Shown here: piece after piece, positions 59,989 through 64,000 of the stretch
How positions within the stretch are numbered: the first letter of the stretch is position 1
Layout: the number at the start of each line of letters is the position of its first letter
From: CAZENU01 sp965117035
GTDB lineage: Bacteria; Chloroflexota; Dehalococcoidia; Lucifugimonadales; CAZENU01
Length of the DNA stretch: 64,000 nucleotides
Direction: 5' to 3'
NCBI GenBank assembly: GCA_965117035.1
Contig: OZ220748.1
Span: 930,001 to 994,000, forward strand
Made by a program: the position numbers and the translations under genes
Notes under the pieces: generated by a model
What the model was told of the DNA's origin: nothing
The model's database searches: none
What the model saw: only the letters and a program-made list of their open reading frames with translations

Positions 59989-60065
59989 TGGGGTGAGCGA
60001 AGGGATTCGAACCCTCGATCTCCAGGGCCACAACCTGGCGCCTTAACCTCTTGGCCACGCTCACC
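59989..60065 (-). tRNA. tRNA-His(GTG)
   Basis: On the minus strand the acceptor stem pairs GTGAGCG with CGCTCAC. The extra G-1 (60065) faces C73, the marker of tRNA-His. The anticodon arm CCAGG-TTGTGGC-CCTGG gives anticodon GTG. The T arm is GAGGGTTCGAATCCC-type and CCA is encoded (59989-59991). Confidence 0.96.
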
Positions 60066-60482
60066 GCGCCACTCAGCGAGTCTAGCATCGGCGAGAAGCG
60101 AGGGTCAAACATCGGTAACTGTTCAGAGTTGATGTGATGGACACCCCCCAACGCCTGGATGCCCGCGTTCGCGGACATGACGGAGCTCCGGCTACCGGGC
60201 CGTCCTCGGAGCCTGGACTGTTACCAAGCATCGCGGCGGCCCCGGATCCGGTCATTGTCGAGCCGGTCATCCTCGGGCCGGGTGAATGGCAAGCCGTGCC
60301 GGGAGCGCCGGCGCTGTGCCGGGCTAAAGAGGGCCCCTCCCCCGGTCCCTCGCTTCGTTCGGGACGGCAAGTCAAAGGCTTCTCGAGCTACGCGGAGAAC
60401 GCCTGTGTGCGCGCCGGGGATGAAATCGTATCGGCGATGGCGCATAATTGGGCTATCCAGCCGCCGGAGCCGCGAGCCCGAC
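60066..60482. other. Intergenic region with two degenerate REP-like units
   Basis: At 60153-60182 CCTGGATGCCCGCGTTCGCG followed by GACATGACGG is a decayed, inverted head of the dispersed repeat family. At 60345-60365 GTCCCTCGCTTCGTTCGGGA forms a small hairpin (GTCCC/GGGAC), another common type of bacterial interspersed unit. The rest of the gap, apart from the tRNA-His promoter, shows no gene. No clear promoter for pyruvate kinase is visible. Confidence 0.55.
60079..60108 (-). promoter_or_regulatory. Promoter of tRNA-His
   Basis: On the minus strand TTGACC (60108-60103) and TAGACT (60084-60079) are 18 bp apart and end 13 bp before the tRNA 5' end. Confidence 0.65.
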
Positions 60483-61910
60483 ATGCCTGCCACCCGCCCC
60501 AAGACCAAGATCGTCTGCACCCTGGGGCCGTCGACCGCCTCCGCGGAGACCGTGGAGGCGATGGTCCGCGCCGGGATGAGCGTCGCGCGGCTGAACATGT
60601 CCCACGGGACGGAGGACGAGCACGCGCGGTCCATACAGCACGTGCGAGGCGCCTCAGAGCGCCTCGGGGTGCCGGTGGGCATCATGGTCGACGCGCCCGG
60701 CGCCAAGTACCGCACCGGGCCGCTCCGCGAAGGCGCTGTCACGCTCCAGGCCGGCGACTCGCTGACGCTGACCACACGGGACATCGTAGGCTCCCGCGAG
60801 GCGGTTACGGTAACCCCGCCGGGGATCCACCGCGACGCGGCCGTCGGCCGCCCCGTACTCCTCGACGACGGCCGCATCGAGTTGAGCGTCGACGGCGTGA
60901 ACCGCCTCGACGTCGCCTGCACGGTGGTCAGGGGCGGCAGGCTCACCGAGCGGCGCGGAGTGGCGACCCCCGGCAAGGCGCCCACGCAGGTCTTCCCGGA
61001 CGCCGCCGCCATGAGGGCCATCGAGTTCGCCGCCGAGCATCAGGTCGATCTGCTGGCGCTGTCGACCATCGTCTCCCCGGCCGACGTCGAGGTCGCCCGC
61101 GCGATCGTCGACCGAGACGGCCACGAGCTTCATATCGTCTCCAAGATCGAGCGCAAGGAGGCCATCGACCGGTTCGACGAGATACTCGCCGTCAGCGACG
61201 CGGTCATGGTCGCCAGGGGCGACATGGGCGTCGAGGTGGAGCTGGCCAAGGTGCCCCTGATCCAGAAGGACCTGATCGCACGGAGCAACGACAGCGGCAA
61301 GCCCGTCATCACGGCCACGCAGATGCTGGAGTCAATGGTCGAGTCGCCGGTGCCGACCAGGGCCGAGGTCACCGACGTCGCCAACGCTGTCTTCGACGGC
61401 ACCGACGCGATCATGCTGTCCGGCGAGACGTCGGTGGGCCGCTACCCTGTCGACGCGGTCAGGGTGATGGCCGAGGTGGCGGACGAGGCGGAGGCGGAAC
61501 TGCCCTACGAGCAGATGATCGTCGAGAAGCGCCGCCACCTCGTCCCCCAAACGGACGACGCGATCAGCTACAACGCCTGCCAGACGGCGCAGCAGATCGG
61601 GGCCAGCCTGATCGTCGCCTTCACCGAATCGGGCAGCACCGCCGGCCGGGTTTCCAGGTACCGCCCGAAGTCCCCGATACTCGCCCTGACGCCAGGCGAC
61701 GCCGTGCTCCGCCGCCTGACGCTGCGGTGGGGCGTCACGCCGATGACGATTCCCCACATCGAGACGGTGGACGACTTCTTCGCCATCGGCGAGCGGGTCG
61801 CCAAAGAGAAGGCCGGGCTCGAACGCGGCAGCCTCGTCGTCCTGGTCGCCGGTCTTCCGATCGGGGTCAAGGGCGGGACGAATCTGCTGCGCGTGCTGAC
61901 CGTCACATAG
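60483..61910 (+). CDS. pyk: Pyruvate kinase, divergent
   Basis: This 475-residue glycolytic enzyme converts phosphoenolpyruvate and ADP to pyruvate and ATP. Conserved parts are KTKIVCTLGPST (6-17), ARLNMSHG, IVSKIERKEAI with the catalytic lysine, MVARGDMGVE with the metal-binding acids, VITATQMLESM and AIMLSGETSVGRYPVDAV. Two usual motifs differ: the PEIRTG-type segment reads VDAPGAKYRTG, and the SFVR motif is STIV, so its arginine is missing. The C-terminal regulatory domain is complete. The N-terminal ATG at 60483 is chosen because the KTKIVCT block begins at once. cysS follows 5 bp downstream. Confidence 0.9.
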   Translation: MPATRPKTKIVCTLGPSTASAETVEAMVRAGMSVARLNMSHGTEDEHARSIQHVRGASERLGVPVGIMVDAPGAKYRTGPLREGAVTLQAGDSLTLTTRDIVGSREAVTVTPPGIHRDAAVGRPVLLDDGRIELSVDGVNRLDVACTVVRGGRLTERRGVATPGKAPTQVFPDAAAMRAIEFAAEHQVDLLALSTIVSPADVEVARAIVDRDGHELHIVSKIERKEAIDRFDEILAVSDAVMVARGDMGVEVELAKVPLIQKDLIARSNDSGKPVITATQMLESMVESPVPTRAEVTDVANAVFDGTDAIMLSGETSVGRYPVDAVRVMAEVADEAEAELPYEQMIVEKRRHLVPQTDDAISYNACQTAQQIGASLIVAFTESGSTAGRVSRYRPKSPILALTPGDAVLRRLTLRWGVTPMTIPHIETVDDFFAIGERVAKEKAGLERGSLVVLVAGLPIGVKGGTNLLRVLTVT

Positions 61911-61915
61911 CGGAC

Positions 61916-64000
61916 ATGAAGCTCTACGACACGCTGACCAGGCAGATCAAGCCCGTCGAGCCGGCCGAGTCCGGCGTCGTCAAGATGTACACCTGCGGCC
62001 CCACCGTGTACCGCGACGCCCATATTGGCAACCTGCGCTCCTACCTGATGGCCGACTGGATCCGGCGCACGCTGGAGATGCAGGGCCCGCGCGTGCTGCA
62101 CGTCAAGAACATCACCGACGTCGGCCACATGCGCCAGGAGGTGCTCGAGCGGGGCGAGGACAAGGTCATCGCGGCGGCGCTGGCCGCGGGCAAGACGCCG
62201 GGGGAGATCGCCGAGACGTACACCGAGCGGTTCCTGCGCGACGAAGAAAAGCTCAACATCATCCCGGCGGACCACTTCCCGAGGGCCACGGCGCATATCG
62301 ACGAGATGCTGGAGATCGTCGAGGACCTCGTCGCCAAGGGCCTCGCCTACGAGGTCGACGGCAACGTCTACTACAGCGTCGCGGCCTCTCCAGGCTACGG
62401 CGCGCTGTCCGGCAACATCCAGGAAGAGGCGCTGCTGGAGGCCGTCCGCACAGAGGCCGACCCGCGCAAGAGGGACGTGCGCGACTTCACGCTGTGGAAG
62501 GCGGCCGAGCCGGGACGCGATCTGAAGTGGCCCAGCCGGTGGGGAGAAGGCTTCCCCGGATGGCACATCGAGTGCTCGGCCATGTCGATCAAGTACCTCG
62601 GACCGCGGTTCGACATCCACACGGGAGGCGTCGACAACATCTTCCCGCACCACGAGGGCGAGATCGCCCAGAGCGAGGGTTTCACCGGCGGCCCGGTGGT
62701 CGGCACCTGGGTGCACGGACAACACCTGCTCGCCGACGGCGTGAAGATGGCCAAGTCGACCGGCAACTCGTTCATCCTGACCGACATCCAGAGCCGCGGC
62801 ATCGACCCGCTCGCGTTCCGATACCTCTGCCTCACGACGAGGTACAGGTCCAGGCTGAATTTCACCTTCACGTCGCTGCGGGCGGCACAGCGGGCGTTGC
62901 ACCGACTGCGCAACCGCGTCTGGGAGTGGCAGTCGACCGCCAACGGCGGCGCCCCCGACGATGACGCGGCTGCCCAATGGCGAAAGCGGCTGCTGGAGCG
63001 GGCCAACGACAATCTCGACATGCCGGGCGCCCTGGCGCTGACGTGGGAGGCCGCTCACTCGGACATGCGGCCCGCCGACAAGCTGGCCGTCGTCAGGGAC
63101 TTCGACCGGCTCCTGGGCCTCGATCTCGGCGACGCGAGAGAGCGCTACAGCGTCCCCGACGAGACCCTCGCCGCGATCGCCCGCAGGGCCGGCCTGCGCG
63201 ATCAGCGGCGCTACACCGAGGCCGACGAGGCGCGAGACGGTCTGAACGAAGCGGGCTTCGTCGTCGAAGACGGCCGGACCGCGACTCGCATCCGTCCCAA
63301 GACCGACTGGGAGAAGCGGCAGGAGGCGTGGCACACGGTCTCAGCCGCCGTGGAGGTGCCGTCGCTGCACGAGGAGGCCGACGCGGCCGACTTCAGCTTC
63401 GCCCTCGTCGCCCACAACTACGTCGACGACGTCCGGCGCTGCGTCGAGTCGGCGATGCGCTGGGCGGAAGGCCGCGCCGTCGAGATCGTCGCCGTCGACA
63501 ACGGCTCCACGGACGGCGCCGAGGAGTGGCTGGAGCACTCGGCCGCCAATGACCCCAGGATCAGGGTTATCCACACAGACCACGCCCTCGGGGAGGGCGC
63601 CGCGCGCAACGTTGCCCTCAAGCAGTGCCGCGGACGCACCATCGTCCTGCTCGACACCAGCGTGGAGGTCACCGGCGACCTGCTCGGCCCGATCGACCGC
63701 ATGCTGGAGGACGACAGCGTGGGCGTGGCCGGGCCCTTCGGGCTGCGGACCAGCAACCTGCACCACTTCCACGAGGGCGAGGGCGAGGCGGGCGACATGG
63801 ACGCCATGCAGGCCTACTGCTTCGCGTTCCGACGCCGACGGCTCCGCGACGTCGGCCTGATGCGCGAGAGCTACAGGTTCTACCGGAACCTCGACCTGGA
63901 CTACAGCTTCCACTTCAAGGAGCGCGGCTATCGCATAGTCGCCGATCCCACCCTGCCCGTACGGCGCCACGAGCACAGGGCCTGGAACGAGCTGTCCGAG
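61916..64000 (+). CDS. cysS: Cysteinyl-tRNA synthetase fused to a family-2 glycosyltransferase domain (partial)
   Basis: The frame runs 695 codons to the window edge without a stop. Residues 1-460 are a complete class Ia CysRS: Cys27 (YTCGPTVY), HIGN at 36-39, the zinc ligands in IECSAMS and FPHHEGEIAQSE, and KMAKS at 277-281, followed by the DALR-type helical domain. It should charge tRNA-Cys normally. From residue 493 a GT-A-type glycosyltransferase 2 domain begins: FSFALVAHNYVDDVRRCV, VDNGSTDG at 527-534, GAARNVALKQCRGRTIVLLD with DTS at 580-582 in place of DxD, then AYCFAFRRRRLRDVGL and LDLDYSFHFKERGYRIV. A linker of about 30 residues joins the two. The start at 61916 lies 5 bp after pyk. 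Confidence 0.92.
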   Translation, partial: MKLYDTLTRQIKPVEPAESGVVKMYTCGPTVYRDAHIGNLRSYLMADWIRRTLEMQGPRVLHVKNITDVGHMRQEVLERGEDKVIAAALAAGKTPGEIAETYTERFLRDEEKLNIIPADHFPRATAHIDEMLEIVEDLVAKGLAYEVDGNVYYSVAASPGYGALSGNIQEEALLEAVRTEADPRKRDVRDFTLWKAAEPGRDLKWPSRWGEGFPGWHIECSAMSIKYLGPRFDIHTGGVDNIFPHHEGEIAQSEGFTGGPVVGTWVHGQHLLADGVKMAKSTGNSFILTDIQSRGIDPLAFRYLCLTTRYRSRLNFTFTSLRAAQRALHRLRNRVWEWQSTANGGAPDDDAAAQWRKRLLERANDNLDMPGALALTWEAAHSDMRPADKLAVVRDFDRLLGLDLGDARERYSVPDETLAAIARRAGLRDQRRYTEADEARDGLNEAGFVVEDGRTATRIRPKTDWEKRQEAWHTVSAAVEVPSLHEEADAADFSFALVAHNYVDDVRRCVESAMRWAEGRAVEIVAVDNGSTDGAEEWLEHSAANDPRIRVIHTDHALGEGAARNVALKQCRGRTIVLLDTSVEVTGDLLGPIDRMLEDDSVGVAGPFGLRTSNLHHFHEGEGEAGDMDAMQAYCFAFRRRRLRDVGLMRESYRFYRNLDLDYSFHFKERGYRIVADPTLPVRRHEHRAWNELSE

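Noticed and set aside
59696..60178. Possible small RNA or gene around tRNA-His
   Set aside because: No start codon with ribosome site and no homology; only a nested hairpin at 59736-59772 was kept as a note.
61568..63334. A 588-codon open frame on the - strand at the pyk-cysS junction
   Set aside because: It is antisense to pyruvate kinase and CysRS, which both have complete family motifs.

Overview
The window is GC-rich, densely coded chromosomal DNA. It has no phage, plasmid or insertion-sequence genes. The gene families present are lactate-racemase-like LarA, a standalone xanthine-dehydrogenase-type molybdoenzyme, a PIG-L deacetylase, an LLM flavin oxidoreductase, phytanoyl-CoA dioxygenase, Gfo/Idh/MocA oxidoreductase, sortilin-like propellers and NMT1-type ABC transport. 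Together with a PhoB/PhoR pair and E. coli-like -35/-10 promoters, this suggests a free-living or host-associated heterotroph of the Chloroflexota (SAR202/Dehalococcoidia-like). That placement is inferred from gene content, not from a marker gene.

Layout, left to right. 1-1917: end of a riboflavin operon (ribE end, ribBA, ribH with an unusual insertion). 2020-13790: assorted accessory genes, including a PIN protein with no obvious start, an MNT/HEPN toxin-antitoxin pair, and a Fic protein preceded by four direct repeats at an exact 82-bp period. 13862-20395: a catabolic block (SDR, DUF4432, aldo/keto reductase, TPP enzyme, fluoroacetate-dehalogenase-like hydrolase) ending in a TGS-domain GTPase. 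20568-29023: membrane protein, tRNA-Gly, a DUF4143 ATPase with a 13-bp inverted repeat over its start codon, an acetyltransferase translationally coupled to an NCS2 permease with an extra cytoplasmic domain, an orphan HsdR-N-like protein, and two tandemly duplicated PEBP lipoproteins. 29031-35566: a tightly packed leftward operon (sortilin-like propeller, MFS transporter, PhyH, amidase). 35819-39024: a YkvA protein and an NMT1-type ABC importer. 39043-46493: LarA, an M20 peptidase, a propeller protein, a divergent pair of related glycosidase-like proteins and an LLM oxidoreductase. 46620-49908: phoB-phoR-pstB. 50091-55962: membrane and stress-type genes, an atypical LuxR regulator, tRNA-Arg, an exported isoaspartyl methyltransferase-like lipoprotein and a membrane spermidine-synthase-like protein. 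56056-59601: a giant exported protein with 18 TolB-type repeats. 59989-64000: tRNA-His, pyruvate kinase, and a cysteinyl-tRNA synthetase whose frame continues without a stop into a family-2 glycosyltransferase domain.

How the genes fit together. Riboflavin synthesis could supply flavin cofactors for enzymes such as the LLM oxidoreductase (if FMN- rather than F420-dependent) and the flavin subunits that molybdenum hydroxylases normally need. Several cassettes combine an uptake function (ABC, MFS or NCS2) with hydrolases, oxidoreductases or dioxygenases, which fits scavenging of diverse organic compounds. Regulation visible in the sequence includes sigma70-type promoters, extended -10 boxes, two probable leaderless starts, a strong terminator hairpin and several operator-like palindromes.

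The most unusual items are the CysRS-glycosyltransferase fusion (61916-64000), the 82-bp array upstream of fic (12710-13037), the RibH insertion (1375-1917), the 18-blade triple TolB propeller, and the divergent glycosidase-like pair. A dispersed repeat family of about 105 bp occurs three times (2020, 21371, 25776), once inverted.
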